Positions 23,605-34,864 of a DNA stretch of 64,000 bases are shown here, one piece after another (position 1 is the first letter of the stretch; the number at the start of each line of letters is the position of its first letter). Under the pieces are notes generated by a model. That model worked only from the letters and a program-made list of their open reading frames with translations. It was not told the origin of the DNA and ran no database searches. This stretch comes from Lepas anatifera. Lineage: Eukaryota; Arthropoda; Thecostraca; Lepadidae. Position numbers and translations under genes: made by a program. The stretch lies in contig JAOTON010000470.1 of assembly GCA_034440635.1 (NCBI GenBank), positions 295,515-359,514 on the forward strand, in the 5' to 3' direction.

Positions 23605-23735
23605 TGGCGTAGCCAAGGGGGGTCCTTGGGGTCCGCGGACCCCCTTGGGCTGACCTTATGCACTGGAAAACCTCGGCCTGCGGCCTGGGCTAACGCCCCA
23701 CCGGCGCAGGAGAGCCGCATGACAATGTGCCGAAA
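23602..23735 (+). mobile_element. hAT-type MITE end (CAGTGGCGTAGCCA)
   Basis: CAGTGGCGTAGCCAAGGGGG followed by complementary G- and C-runs around GGGGTCCGCGGACCCCC. The CCTCGGCCTGCGGCCT...CCGGCGCAGGAGA segment also recurs at 24998-25045. The opposite terminus is not visible, so this is a partial copy. Confidence 0.55.
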
Positions 23736-23826
23736 GCAAACCATATTTCGTTCTTAATGTATCTCTTCATACGCCTGCAAGTCAGTTTTATCATTCTTTT
23801 CTTTGAAATAACCAATAAAGAGTACG

Positions 23827-23900
23827 TGGTCACCCCCGGATTCGAACCGGACCTACCTGATCAAGAGCCAGGGCCTCTAACCACTAGACCACCGTGCCAC
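23827..23900 (-). other. tRNA-like sequence, probably a pseudogene or SINE head
   Basis: On the minus strand GTGGTCTAGTGGTTAGAG gives a good A box and D arm, CCTGG/TCAGG make an anticodon stem around CTCTTGA (anticodon CTT), and GGTTCGAATCC is a canonical B box. The acceptor strands pair in only about four of seven positions, so I do not call a functional tRNA. Confidence 0.55.
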
Positions 23901-24059
23901 ACCACTCACCCTCCCACTAGCTGAACAGCTGTGACCCGTCAGGAGGTCACTGGCTGGTACAACTCCGCCGAATATGCCGGGCCGCTGGCGCCGGGTGCTG
24001 TGCTTGTCCCGAAAAGGCACGATATAAAGGTGCTTCTAGAAGACGAACCAAGCATTCTT

Positions 24060-24995
24060 TTGGGCTGAAATTACTTGTATCGTCGAGCTAGGATCTTAAG
24101 CTAGCTTCATGCCAAATTTCTTCCTCTTCCATCCATTTTAAGGACTTGAAACCATGGTGAGAAGCAAAGGTGGTCCGAGAAATTTAGCATCTTGTAATAC
24201 ATTTTGGACTAATTACTCGAAAGCCATTAGAGATAGGTGGGTAGTATAAGTGAGCGAAATGACCGCAAGTAACTTTCCTATTCAGCCATGTCAGTTCTGA
24301 GTTTGCGAGTGACATGAGCTTGGAGCCAGGAAGATGCAAATAAAAAGTTTTTTGACTCAATTTCTATTTATGCCTATAAAACAAAGAATTTCACATTCAC
24401 AATTTCCATCTCCAAATATTATCAGGCGGAAGCAATGTTCTTTCATTATTTGAAATGGAAACTCAAATCGGTCAATTAGATTGTGAGATATTAACGTTGA
24501 AATGAAATGAACCAAAATTCAGTCTTCCGGAAGAACTGTAAAAAGTAGGTCAAAATTTTACGTTTTGCACTCAAAACTATGCCTAAGCACTACAAAATTT
24601 GCCTAGCTACCCCTAGGTAACTGCCTTTCAGCTAACTGAGGCCTGCCTTCTGACATTTCGAGCGCACAAGTCGGCCATCAAGTTTTAGCAGGTTTTTGCG
24701 CGCGTGAGAAATGCCGCGTTTTCGCGCAATAAATATTGTTGGATCAGCTCAATTTTTTCCCCTAGCTGGCCCTTGTTATCCATTGAAAAGGACATAAATT
24801 TCAAGTTCGTAACTTAAGAAGTAAAAATTAGAAAAATATAAAACAGAAAAAGTTTGAGCCAAAATTTCTCAAAAACTATTTTGGATTTCAACTCGGGGCT
24901 TCAGTTTGGGTGTCTGGAGCAGAAGGGCTATCACCCTACAAAATTCCAGAGCTCTGACATCAATTCTCAGGACTGACAGACGCCAACAACAACAG
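24060..24995 (+). repeat. Interspersed repeat with CAA-rich tail, copy 1
   Basis: Shares the order CAGCCATGT, GGAAGATGCAAATAAAAAGT, TTATGCCTATAAAACAAA, TTTCCATCTCCAAATAT and a terminal CAACAACAACAGAC with 28020-28947. It has no coding frame. The CAA tail suggests a retroposon 3' region (LINE UTR or SINE). Confidence 0.55.
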
Positions 24996-25059
24996 ACCTC
25001 GGCCTGCGGCCTCGGCAGGTGCCGCTCCGGCGCAGGAGAAGCCGGTGACAATGTACGTT

Positions 25060-25399
25060 AGCCAAACAGTTCGATTGACAGGCGAGTGTTTTCAGCAGTT
25101 TGAAACTCATAACGCAATGTTGGAGTTTTAGGTTTTGTTTTCTCATTATGGCTCCATTCAATCCCCTGTAAAAGCCCATGTTTTCCTAAATTAGCATGTC
25201 TCTGTACACTGCACCACGCTTGCCCTCTGTTCATGTCATCACATAAATAAACACACGAATAATCTTTGTTTTGTTAAGCAAAGACTAAGTATGACCAAAA
25301 GAAAGGCGATGCAATATAAAATATGACGGGTTTTCCGACAGTATTTCACCTATACCTGCAGATTTTCACCCAATTCAGCCTATTTGTTACCAAGTTATA
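25060..25399. other. No gene recognised
   Basis: Short unassigned stretch between an interspersed repeat and a minisatellite. Confidence 0.35.
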
Positions 25400-27290
25400 C
25401 CCCAGTTCGAGACCTCAGCCCCACCACCGAACTGATGTCCTGGATCCGCCTATGCTCGAGATCTTTAGCCCCACCCCCGTACTGATGTCCTGGATCCGCC
25501 TATGCTCGAGCTCCTTACCCCAACCCCTTACTGATCTCCTGGATCTGCCTATGCTCGAACTCCGTAGCCCCACCTCTGTAATGCCCTGGATCCGCCTATG
25601 CTCGAACTCCATAGCATCTACCCCCTACTGGTGTCCTGGATCCGCTTATGCGCAAGCCAACTAGCCCCACCCCCCATACTGATTTCCTGGATCCGCCTAT
25701 GCTCGATTTCCTTAGCACCACCCCGTAATGATGTCCTGGATCCGCTTATGCTCGAGCTCCTTAGCCCCACCCCTGAACTGATGACCTATAGCCGCCTATG
25801 CTCGAGCTCCTTAGTCCCATCCCCGTACTGATATCCTGGATCCGCTTATGCTCGAACTCCTTAGCCTCTACCCCCGTACTGATGTCCTGGATCCGCTTAT
25901 GCTCGGGCTCCTTAGCCCCACCCCCGTACTGATGTCCTGGATCCGTCTATGCTCGATTTCCTTAGCCCCACCCCCGTACTGATGTCCTGGATCGGCCTAT
26001 GCTCTAACTTCTTAGCCCCACCTCCGTACTGATGTTCTGGATCCGCTTATGCTCCATCTCCTTAGCCCCACCCCCCGTACTGATGTCCTGGATCCGCCTT
26101 TACTCGAGCTCCGGAGCCCCACCCCCGCACTGATGTCCTGGATCCGCCTATGCTCGAGCTCCTTAGCCCCACCCCCGAACTGATGTCATGGATCCGCCTA
26201 TGCTCGAGCTCCTTAGCCCCACCCCCGTACTGATGTCCTGGATCCGCCTATGCTCTAACTCCCTAGCCCCACCCTCGTACTGATGTCCTGGATCCGCCTA
26301 TGCTCGAACTCTTTAGCCCCTACCCCTGTGCTGATTTCCTGGATCCGCTTATGCTCGAGCTCCTTAGCCCCACCCCTTACTGATGTCCTGGATCCGCCTA
26401 TGCTCCAACTCCGTAGCCCCACCTCCGTTCTGTCATGGATCCGCCTATGCTCAAGCTCCCTAGCCCCATCCCCGTACTGATGTCCTGGATCCGCCTATGC
26501 TCGAGCTGCTTAGCCTCACCCCGTACTGATGTCCTGGATCCACCTATGCTCGAGCTCCTTAGCCCCACCCTCGGACTGATGTCCTGGATCCGCCTATGAG
26601 CGAGCTCCTTAGCCCCACCCCCGTAGTGATGTCCTGGATCCGCCTATTTTCGAGCTCCTTAGCCCCATCCCCGAACTGATGTCCTGGATCCGCCTATGAT
26701 CGAGCTCCTTAGCCCCACCCCCGTACTGATGTCCTGGGTCCGCCTATGCTCGAGCTCCTTAGCCCCACCCCGAACTGATGTCCTGGATCCGCCTATGCTC
26801 GAGCTCCTTAGGTCCATCCCCGTACTGATGTCCTGGATCCGCCTATGCTCGAGCTCCTAAGCCCTACCCCTACTGATGTCCTGGATCCGCCTATGCTCGA
26901 GCTCCTTAGCCCCACCCCCTTACTTATGTCCTGGATCCGCCTATGCTCGAGCTCCTTAGCCCCACTCCCTTACTGATGTCCTGGATCCGCCTATGCTCAA
27001 ACTCCGTAGCCCCACCTCCGTACTGTCTTGGATCCGCCTATGCTCGAGGTCCTTAGCCCCACCCCCGTACTGATGTCCTGGATCCGCCTATGCTCGAGCT
27101 CCCTAGCCCCAACCCCGTCCTGATGTCCTGGATCCGCCTATGCTCGAGCTCCTTAGCCCCACCCCGTACTGATGTCCTGGATCCGCCTATGCTCGAGCTC
27201 CCTCACCCCACTCCGGTACTGATGTCTTGGATCCGCCTATGCTCCAGCTCCTTAGTCCCACCCCCATACTAATGGCCTGGATCCGCCACT
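25400..27290. repeat. 50-bp minisatellite derived from a hAT MITE end
   Basis: About 35-40 tandem units of roughly 50 bp: CTGATGTCCTGGATCCGCCT, ATGCTCGAGCTCCTTAGCCC, CACCCCCGTA. Each unit holds GGATCCGCCTATG, nearly the terminus of the CAGTGGCGGATCCAG MITEs, and the last unit ends as a true MITE end, CTGGATCCGCCACTG. Length changes of 1-8 bp between units prevent any continuous reading frame. Confidence 0.93.
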
Positions 27291-27299
27291 GCTTATACA

Positions 27300-27440
27300 G
27301 TTGATTTAAGCAGACTGTGCAAGGAGTCACGTGTCATGGTATGAGCACAAAGAGGTTTATTCGGCTGGGAAAGAAATTGTGTGCAACGGTGGATCCTTTA
27401 ACCAGTGTTACCTATGGTTAGAGAATGCATTAACTAGCGG
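27300..27440. other. No gene recognised
   Basis: Unique-looking spacer. Confidence 0.3.
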
Positions 27441-27441
27441 G

Positions 27442-27700
27442 TAGATAGATAGATAGATGACAAACTTTTATTGGACGGAAACAATATGACAGGTATAACA
27501 AAGAGATTGACGCAAAAGCCCGAAGGCTTAAGTGATGGGGCCTCTCCCATCTCTCTCATAAAACACATCACTTTTACCGGACGTATCACACACATACACA
27601 GTAAGATTCGAACCCACGTAAAGAAACAAAACACAACAAACCAAACAAGCAAACCAGTTCCTGACCACCATTTTGATTTTTATTCGTTGCAAGTCGCCAC
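27442..27700 (-). mobile_element. LINE 3' end
   Basis: On the minus strand CCTTCGGGCTTTTGCGTC is followed by GTCCAATAAAAGTTTGTCA and an (ATCT)n tail. An AATAAA next to a short tandem tail is the usual 3' terminus of Jockey/CR1-type LINEs. No RT domain is left in the adjoining sequence, so this is a severely 5'-truncated copy. Confidence 0.6.
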
Positions 27701-28019
27701 AGCGCGCAGGACCCTACCGCACGGCCGCCACCCGGTCGTCCGACTGATATGAATATCTAATAGACAACGCGCCCGCCGCACGAGTAGAGGAGCCGAAACG
27801 AGACAGACTACCCTGCCACCACCGGGCATTCGTGCTGGTCTATAGCATGCGTACATAGCTATGCATCTGTCTCGCATAGCAGCTACCAGTGCGCCGCCCG
27901 CAGCGACGCTACGGCCGAACGGCGGGGTGAGGTTTCGAGCTGGAAACATACTAGCATGATGTATTACATTTAAGTAAAGGTAGACTGGTGTTGCAATGAT
28001 ATGCAACCTGTTGCAATGG
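27701..28019. other. No gene recognised
   Basis: GC-richer stretch with an antisense frame of 108 codons and no recognisable motif. Confidence 0.3.
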
Positions 28020-28947
28020 CAAGATATGTCTCTTACCTAGCTGCATGCAAAATTTCATTTCCCTGCAATGACTCTAACCACCCTAAACCCCGGTGTGAAG
28101 CACAAATGAACCGATAAAATTACCACTTTGAAATGTGTTTTACGACTTATAGCTCGGACGCCGTAGGAGATAAGTGGGGGGTATGAGTGAGAAAAATGAC
28201 GGCAACGAAGTTTTCTATCCAGCCGTGTTAAGTTCAATACCGTAGCTATCATGGTCTGGAAACCAGGGGGCTGTGAATAAAAAGTTTCAAAACTTATAAT
28301 TTATTTTTGCCTATAAAATAAAAAAGTTTCAGTCTGAAAGTTTTTATCTCTAAATATATAATAAAGAAGGCTATTCTCTTTTATTCTCTGAAATCGAAAC
28401 TAAATTTTATTAATTAGATCCGAAGATATAAGGGTTTGAATGATATTTTGGGAAATATAGACCTTCACGGAATAGGCCAAAAAGGACCCTTAAATTTCCG
28501 TTTTCATTTTGTTGTTGAGTTTGTGCAGAACTGCACAAACAGGCCTGTAAGTGGATATTTGACTTAGAACCTGAACTGCCGTAGCTTCAGATATTTCGAG
28601 CCTATAGCTTAGACCATGAGTTTTATGTCAAATTTAGGGTGCAAAGTTTAAAAGTTAATTTAGACACTTAAATTTAAAACTTTTTCTTTCCAACTTTTTG
28701 TGTGAACTACAAATTTCCCTGATGTAAAAGGGTGCAAGTTTGAAGAGTCTAGATGAATTCGCAAAAAATAGAAAAATAAAAGTTAAAAATCACATAATCC
28801 AAAACTCTGGGCAAAATTTTGAAAATTTCGAAAGTTGACAACCGTGGTGCTTATTCATTTGGAAGTGCCTTCTATCCACAAAAGTTTTAGGTCTCTGATA
28901 CCAGCGCTCAGAACAGACAACAACAACAACAACAACAACAACAACAG
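28020..28947 (+). repeat. Interspersed repeat with (CAA)n tail, copy 2
   Basis: Partner of 24060-24995: CAGCCGTGTTAAGTTC, GGCTGTGAATAAAAAGTTTC, TTTTTGCCTATAAAATAAA, TTATCTCTAAATAT. It ends in a clean (CAA)n run at 28919-28947. Same orientation, about 4 kb apart, roughly 70-75% identical by eye. Confidence 0.6.
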
Positions 28948-29109
28948 ACAACCACGACGAGACCGGGAAAACTGTCAGAATAGAAGCCGTTTCTTACTTC
29001 GTTCGTCACCGGCTTCTGACCACGACGAGACCCGTCTGAGCGGCCAGAATAGAGCCGCTTGAGAAATCTCAATACGCTTCGCTCCATGGATTTCGTCATG
29101 CGGCTCTGA

Positions 29110-30480
29110 CACGAGCATTGGTCTCAGGGGCCCCCCTGAGCTTGGTCTCAGGGGGCCCTCCGAGCTCGATCCCAGGCCTCCCCCGAGGTTTGTCTCAGGA
29201 GACCTCCGAGCTTGGTCTCAGAGGGCCCCCAAGCTTGGTCTTACGGGCCCCCCTGATCTTGGTCTCAGTGGGCCCTCCGAGCTCTGTCTCAGGGGGCCCC
29301 CGAGCTTGGTCTCAGGGAGCGCCCAAGCTTGGTCTCAAGGGACCTCCGAACTTGGTCTCAGGGGCCCCCGAGCTTGGTCTCAGGGGCCCCCGAGCTTGGT
29401 CTCACGGGCTTTCCGAGTTTGGTCTCAGGGCCCCCGATCATCGGTATTGAGGGCTCCAGAGTACCGAACATTGATCTCGGGGGCCCTAAACTTAGTCTCA
29501 GGGAGCCCCGAGCTTTGTCTCAGGGGGCCCCCGAGCTTGGTCTCAAGGGACCTCCGAACTTGGTCTCAGGGGCCCCCGATCTTGGTCTCAAGAGGCCCCC
29601 CGAGCTTGGTCTCACGGGCCTCCTGAGCTTGGTCTCAGGGGGCCCTGAGCTCGGTCTCAAGGGACCTCCGAACTTGGTCTCAGGGGCCCCTAAGCTTGGT
29701 CTCAGGGGCCCCCGAGCCTGGTCTCAGGGGGCCCCCGAGATTGGTCTCACGGGCTTCCCAAGCCTGGTCTCAGGGGCCCCCGATCATCGGTATCGAGGGC
29801 TCCAGAGTACCAAACATGGATCTCGGGGGCCCCTGAGCTCGGTCTCAGAGGCCCCCGAGCCTAATCTCACGGGCATTTCGATCTTGGTCTCAGAGGCCCC
29901 CGAGCTTGGTCTCAGGGGCCCCCGAGCTTTAGTCTCACGGACCTTTCGATCTTGGTCTCAGGCGGCCCCCTAGCTTGGTCTCAGGGACCTCCCGAGCTTA
30001 GTCTCAGGGGCCTTTCTATCTTGGTCTCAGGGGGCCCTCCGAGTTTGGTCTCAGGGGCCCCGAGCTTCGTCTCACGGACCTTCCGAGCTTGGTCTCAGGG
30101 GCCCCCGATCATCGGTATTGAGGGCTCCAGAGTGCCGAATATTGATCTCAAGGGCCCCCGAGCTTGGTCTCAGGGCCCCCCGAGCCTTAGTCTCACGGGC
30201 CTTTCGATCTTGGTCTCAGGGGGCCCCGAGCTTGGTGTCACGGGGCCCTCCGAGTTTCGTACCAGGGGAGCCCTGAGCTTGGTCTCAGGGGGCTCCTCGA
30301 GCTTGGTCTCAAGTCCCCCAAGCTTGGTCTCAGGGGCCCTGAGCTTGGTCTCACGGGCCTTCCGAGCTTGGTCTCAGGGGGCCCTGAGCTTGGTCTCACG
30401 GGCCTTTCGATCTTGGTCTTAGGGGGCCCCAGAGCTGGTCTCAGGGATCACCCGAGCATTGGTATCGTTGGCTCCGGAGC
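29110..30480. repeat. GGTCTCAGGGGGCCCC minisatellite with higher-order structure
   Basis: Tandem units of about 23-24 bp, GAGCTTGGTCTCAGGGGCCC. A distinct segment GATCATCGGTATTGAGGGCT with CCGAACATTGATCTC interrupts the array near 29436, 29782, 30107 and (diverged) 30460, so blocks of about 325-346 bp repeat as larger units. Open frames such as LVSGAPELGLRGP only reflect the repeat. Confidence 0.93.
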
Positions 30481-31830
30481 AGCGAACATTGATCTCGGGA
30501 AGTGGGGGGGACAATGCTGATCTCGGGGTGCTCCCCGACTATCGATATCGAGGGGACTTATGAGCGAGGCACGAGAATTGGCCCCATGGGACCCAGAGTT
30601 TGGTCTCAGGGGCCCAGGCTTGGGTTTAGGGTCCCCGAGCATTGGTATCGAGGGGCTCCAGAGTACCGAGCATTAGTCTCGGGGGGGGCCTCCGAATGTT
30701 GATCTGGGCCCCCGAACAACGGTGTCGAGTTACTCCTGAGAAAAGCGCAAGCATGGGCCTAAGGGTGCCCCCGAACCTGATCTAAGTGGAACCCCGAGCT
30801 TGGTCTTAGGAGCCCCGCGCATCAGTATCCAGGGGCTCCGGAGTATTGGTATCGGGGGAAGCAATGATTTCAGGGGCCTCCAAGTGCTGATCTCGGCGGG
30901 CCCCCGAATGTGTGGATGCAGTGGCGTAGCCAAGGGGTTCTAGGAGTCCGAGGACCCCCTTTGGGGGCCAATCTGAACCACTGCAAAGCATTCTCTGATC
31001 ACGGGGCCCCCAGAATCAGTCTCAGAAGCCCCTGAAGAACGTTCTCAGAGCGTCCCGAGTCGGCCTCAGGGCCCCGCCCTGAGGGTCAGTCTCAAGACCC
31101 CCAAAAGTAGATTTCAGGGGGTCCCTGAGAGTTAGTCTCAGGGGATCCCGAAAGTCGGTCTCAGGGGCCCCGAGAGTCGGTCTCAGGGGACCGAACTCGT
31201 CCCAGGGTCCCCCAGAGAGTGGTTCTCAGAGCCCCGCGACAGTCTATTTCAGGGGGCTCCATGAGAGTCAGTCTCAGAGAACCCCAAGAGTCGGTCAAGG
31301 GGACCCCGAAAGTCAGTCTTAGAGGACCCCCGATATTCGGTCCCAGTCTTACGGGCGTCTCTCTCAGGAGTCAATATTTACTTTCAGGTGACCCCGAGAG
31401 TTAATCTAGGGGTCCGAGAGTTAGTCTCATTTGATCCGCAGAGTGCTGATCTCAGGAGACCCCCGAGGGGTAATCTTGGGAACCCTCGAGATTTAGCCTG
31501 AGGCTGTGCCCCCCCTAGTTGTTGCATAAGAGGCCCCGAGAGTCAATCTCAGGGAGCACCTAAAAGTTAGTCTCAGAGTTCTCCCGGGAGCTAGTCTCCG
31601 GTCCATCCAAGAGCTAATTTTGGGGCTTTAAGAGTAATTCTCAGAGGTGCTCCCGAATTTTGGTCTCACGGCCCCGAGTTAGCCTTAGGCCTCTGAGGGC
31701 TAATCTGGGCTTCCGAGAGGCAGTCTCAGGAGTGCCGTGCCAAATACTCAGGGGTGCTTCCACGCCTCCCCTCCTCGAGTGTTAGTCTCAGAGGGCGCCC
31801 CAGGGTTAGTCTCAGAGGGCTGTCGGAAGT
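30481..31830. repeat. Degenerate continuation of the GGTCTCAGGGGCCCC array
   Basis: The same phrase decays gradually to GAGAGTCAGTCTCAGGGG-type units. A fragment of a CAGTGGCGTAGCCA element lies inside it at about 30918-30985. Confidence 0.75.
30918..30987 (+). mobile_element. hAT-type MITE fragment (CAGTGGCGTAGCCA)
   Basis: CAGTGGCGTAGCCAAGGGG followed by the GTCCGAGGACCCCC fold. It closely resembles 23602-23660. The end GAACCACTGCA may be the worn opposite side. It interrupts the minisatellite. Confidence 0.55.
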
Positions 31831-32065
31831 CATTCCCAGCCCCCGACCCCACCCCAGGGGTCAGGGGGGCGGGGGCGGTAGGTAATGGTCCTGGATGGCT
31901 TAACACTGACATAGCAATACAAGCCCTGAACAAAGCCTATCAGAGACCTAAAGTCCAAGGAAGTACTCACCTCCCCAAGCCCCCGGGATCTCCAACCAAT
32001 GGCTAGGGAGGAGTAAGTGAGCGGTTTCATCAGTAGGACCGTCCATGGAATAGGCTTTATATAGC

Positions 32066-32451
32066 CAGTGGCGGATCTAGCCGGTCGGTTTGGGAGGGGC
32101 AGACCAATGTCGAAAAGCAAAAAAAAAACGTCACGCAGTGAAAAATCGCGCTAAAATATGATCTGTCGGAAAATTTTAGGTATAAGAGGCGAAAGGCAAA
32201 AAAAGAACAGGGTGAGAAATGTGGGCTCGAGATACTTTTTTCCTATCCAAGCCCCAATATTTACCCTGAACTTAACTGGTTCTGTTTGAAGTTGATAGTT
32301 GAAGTACCAAAATCTTGCTTATAAACTAAAAATCAGTCGGGGAAAAGAGGAGGTCGATCGCTTTGGGGGGAGACAAAACCATAGTTTTGCCCCGAGCTTT
32401 TCCGTTTGGGGGGGCAAATGCCTTTTTTGCCCCCCGTTGGATCCGCCACTG
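32066..32451 (+). mobile_element. hAT-like MITE with 8-bp target duplication
   Basis: CAGTGGCGGATCTAGC at the left and TTGGATCCGCCACTG at the right form the inverted ends. The element is flanked on both sides by TATATAGC (32058-32065 and 32452-32459), a perfect 8-bp target duplication as made by hAT transposases. It is 386 bp with no ORF. Internal phrases (AAAGCAAAAAAAAAACGTCA, TTTTGCCCCGAGC) match the larger copy at 50726-51421. Confidence 0.93.
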
Positions 32452-32459
32452 TATATAGC

Positions 32460-33270
32460 ATCTGGAGCACACTCATATATCCTTTTTATTGAGCGTCCTT
32501 TTTCTTTTCCATTTCTTTTAGATTTTAGAATACAATCCAGAGATATCGCTTGAGATCCTAGGCTCAAAGAAGAGTTTTGAAAATCATATGCCTCGGAAAA
32601 ATTTATATTTTCCCATTGCGTACCAAAATATACAAAGTGAAACATGTCGATCAGGCACCATTACTGAAGGAAAGGCAAAAATTAATCTAATTTTAGCATC
32701 CATAATAACAAATCGAACAGGGAATTTGGAACTTCAGCTGGTTTTCAATCTATTAGCTTAGTCCCAATAACTACCGTCCTACATATTCTGAAATAACAAA
32801 CTTTCAAAAAATTTCGTAGGAAACCAGAAAAACAAGGAAAATGACACACATTGATGAGCATAATCCAAAAAGAAAAAAATCCCAAAAAGAAAAATAGGTA
32901 TGAAAGGTTTAAAATAACAATGACAGAGTAATCCAATCCAAGGCGATAGTTATCTCAGGCGCCTATTGTTTTGGTAATTTGCTCATTTACAACATAGCAA
33001 GGGTAAAAAAGTAACTGTGGTGAATTTATCAGGATCTTTCCGCGGAATAGACGTTATGTGACGTCCGGAACACACCAAACGTTTGTGTTCTTTTGCTGCT
33101 AGTACTCGAAGTGATTTATTTAAATTATCCTTTCCAGAGCATTTTATATGACCCTCCTATAAAGGGTCACCTGACCCTGTTTTGGAGGGTCACATCGTAC
33201 ATAAATGAAGGGTCAAGTGACTCTGAATTGGCGGGTTCCATGGTTATTTGGCGAGTCAAGTGACCCGTCT
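32460..33270. other. No gene recognised
   Basis: AT-rich. At 33150-33265 the phrases GGGTCA(C/A)(C/G)TGACCC recur several times (GGGTCACCTGACCC, GGGTCAAGTGAC, GAGTCAAGTGACCC). These border element E1 and resume after it near 34521, so E1 may have inserted into a short local repeat. Confidence 0.4.
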
Positions 33271-34518
33271 TTAACCCTATTTCCGGCAGGGGGGCTAATA
33301 TTGCCCCCCCTTCAGGTTTTTCGAGAATATATCCGAAACGGCTTGCGATAGAACTTTGAAACTTCCTGACTTTTCCTAAAACTAGTACAGGCAGATTTTC
33401 TAAAATTTTCAAGATTATATATTTACCAGGGGTGGAGCTATGGCTGGGTTTTTGGGGAGGTTCTATCCACAAACCAAGTATTATCGTATGCGATGGGTTT
33501 TTTGTAAAAGGAAGCCGTCTCTGCTGATCCTGATACCAGTTATATGGTTTTATTATATCATTTTTTATGTGAGATGATAGTGCATTCACAATTGTCACTA
33601 TTTGTATTCATCAGGGGCGGTTACAGCAGTTCAAAATGGGGGGAATGTTATCAAGAAGGACTAAACGTTAGTAAGTGAGAAGACTGCTTACAGCCGTGTC
33701 AGGGCGAATACAATTGAGTATATGAAACTTCAAAATAGTTATAACCCAATTCTAAATTACCAGAGGCGTGTCCAGTCACTACACATTTTCAAAATGTATA
33801 TTCCCAGCCAGTATCACCACCGCAAATCAATATCGTTGTATATTGAAAATGTGTTTCCAATCACCCCCACCCCCCACGACGAGTCCTTGATCCGCCTATG
33901 TCACCCCCTTTCCCAGAGCTGCCATGGGAGGGTAAAAATTATCAGAAATTAAATTTCAACTAGTCGAGGGACTAATATACTCATGCATACCATTCGCATA
34001 TTGTTGGTATGTATTTTACCCCACTGTTTTACCTTACTGCATCCGCCCCTGATGAGTTTTTCACTTTTTTCTCATTTATTTATGTGTCAAAGATGCCAAG
34101 CAGTATATGACGGCTTCTAATCCGCGTAACAAAAACTTTTTAGGTTGTATATATTTCCCCTCATAGTCCTGGTCCTGGAACTGCCATTGAATTTCGAATT
34201 TTTGCGTAACTCGAGTATATGAAAATTTTGGGTCAATTATTTGTAAATCTGAACTAGTTTTGTGAAAATCGTACAACAGAGACAAGGGTTATGGAAAATC
34301 TAAAAAAATACACAAAAATTGTATATTTTGCACGACCTTCTTCTAAAAAATAAAAAATTTTGAAATTTTCTTTTTCAAAATAAAGTTTAGCAGCAGAGGA
34401 ATCTATGGCACTTTGAATTTTCAAAATCGGCCGGTTAGATTACGAGATCTTAGGGGGCCGATATTGCCCCCCCTGCCGGAAATAGGGGTAGCCGGGAGCC
34501 TGACGGAAATAGGGTTAA
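33271..34518 (-). mobile_element. TTAA element E1 (with a nested insert)
   Basis: TTAA at 33271-33274 and 34515-34518. On + the first end reads TTAACCCTATTTCCGGCAGG, then hairpin arms GGGGGGC/GCCCCCC, then CAGGTTTTTCGAGA. The other end, on -, shows two copies of the CCCTATTTCCG motif, a hairpin around the G- and C-runs, and CCTAAGATCTCG. Total length is 1248 bp; removing the likely nested insert at 33612-34051 leaves about 808 bp, in line with its relatives. Its interior has far fewer AGGTCA hexamers than the A, B and C types. Confidence 0.82.
33612..34051. mobile_element. Probable nested MITE inside E1
   Basis: CAGGGGCGGTTACAGCAG at the left and CTGCATCCGCCCCTG at the right form inverted ends of the hAT-like type seen elsewhere in the window. 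A clear 8-bp duplication is not visible, so the limits are provisional. Confidence 0.5.
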
Positions 34519-34619
34519 AGAGTCATGTAGCCCCCTTAGTCCTGGTGACTCTCCTCTGCGGTGTCGATGAACACCGAAAAAGATAGAACATTTTTACAGG
34601 GTCAAATTACGCCGCTCCG

Positions 34620-34717
34620 GGGAGTAGGAGATGGGCCCCGACTACTAAGGGGCCCCCCCGGCCTGGGGGGCCCCCGACGGTAGTCGGACCCCCCTTGGCC
34701 GAATCCTGGCTACGCCA

Positions 34718-34722
<5 letters not shown>
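34620..34722 (-). mobile_element. hAT-type MITE end (CAGTGGCGTAGCCA)
   Basis: On the minus strand CAGTGGCGTAGCCAGGATTC followed by a strong fold of G- and C-runs (GGGGCCCCC region) and the complementary pair CCGACTAC/GTAGTCGG. Directly abuts a TA microsatellite, as does the copy at 23602. Confidence 0.55.
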
Positions 34723-34768
<46 letters not shown>

Positions 34769-34802
34769 TATCTATATATATCTATATATCTATATATCCA
34801 TA

Positions 34803-34861
<59 letters not shown>
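34723..34861. repeat. (TA)n microsatellite
   Basis: Long TA run with a few GATATC/TATATC interruptions in the middle. Confidence 0.97.

Positions 34862-34864
<3 letters not shown>

Noticed and set aside
23827..23900. Functional tRNA-Lys gene on the minus strand
   Set aside because: The acceptor stem pairs in only about four of seven positions and the surroundings are repetitive; more likely a pseudogene or SINE head.
25400..27290. CRISPR-like array
   Set aside because: The units are contiguous tandem repeats without unique spacers and the DNA is eukaryotic.
29118..30422. Proteins rich in GAPELGLRGP
   Set aside because: Artefact of the GGTCTCAGGGGGCCCC array; unit length varies and the frame changes between units.
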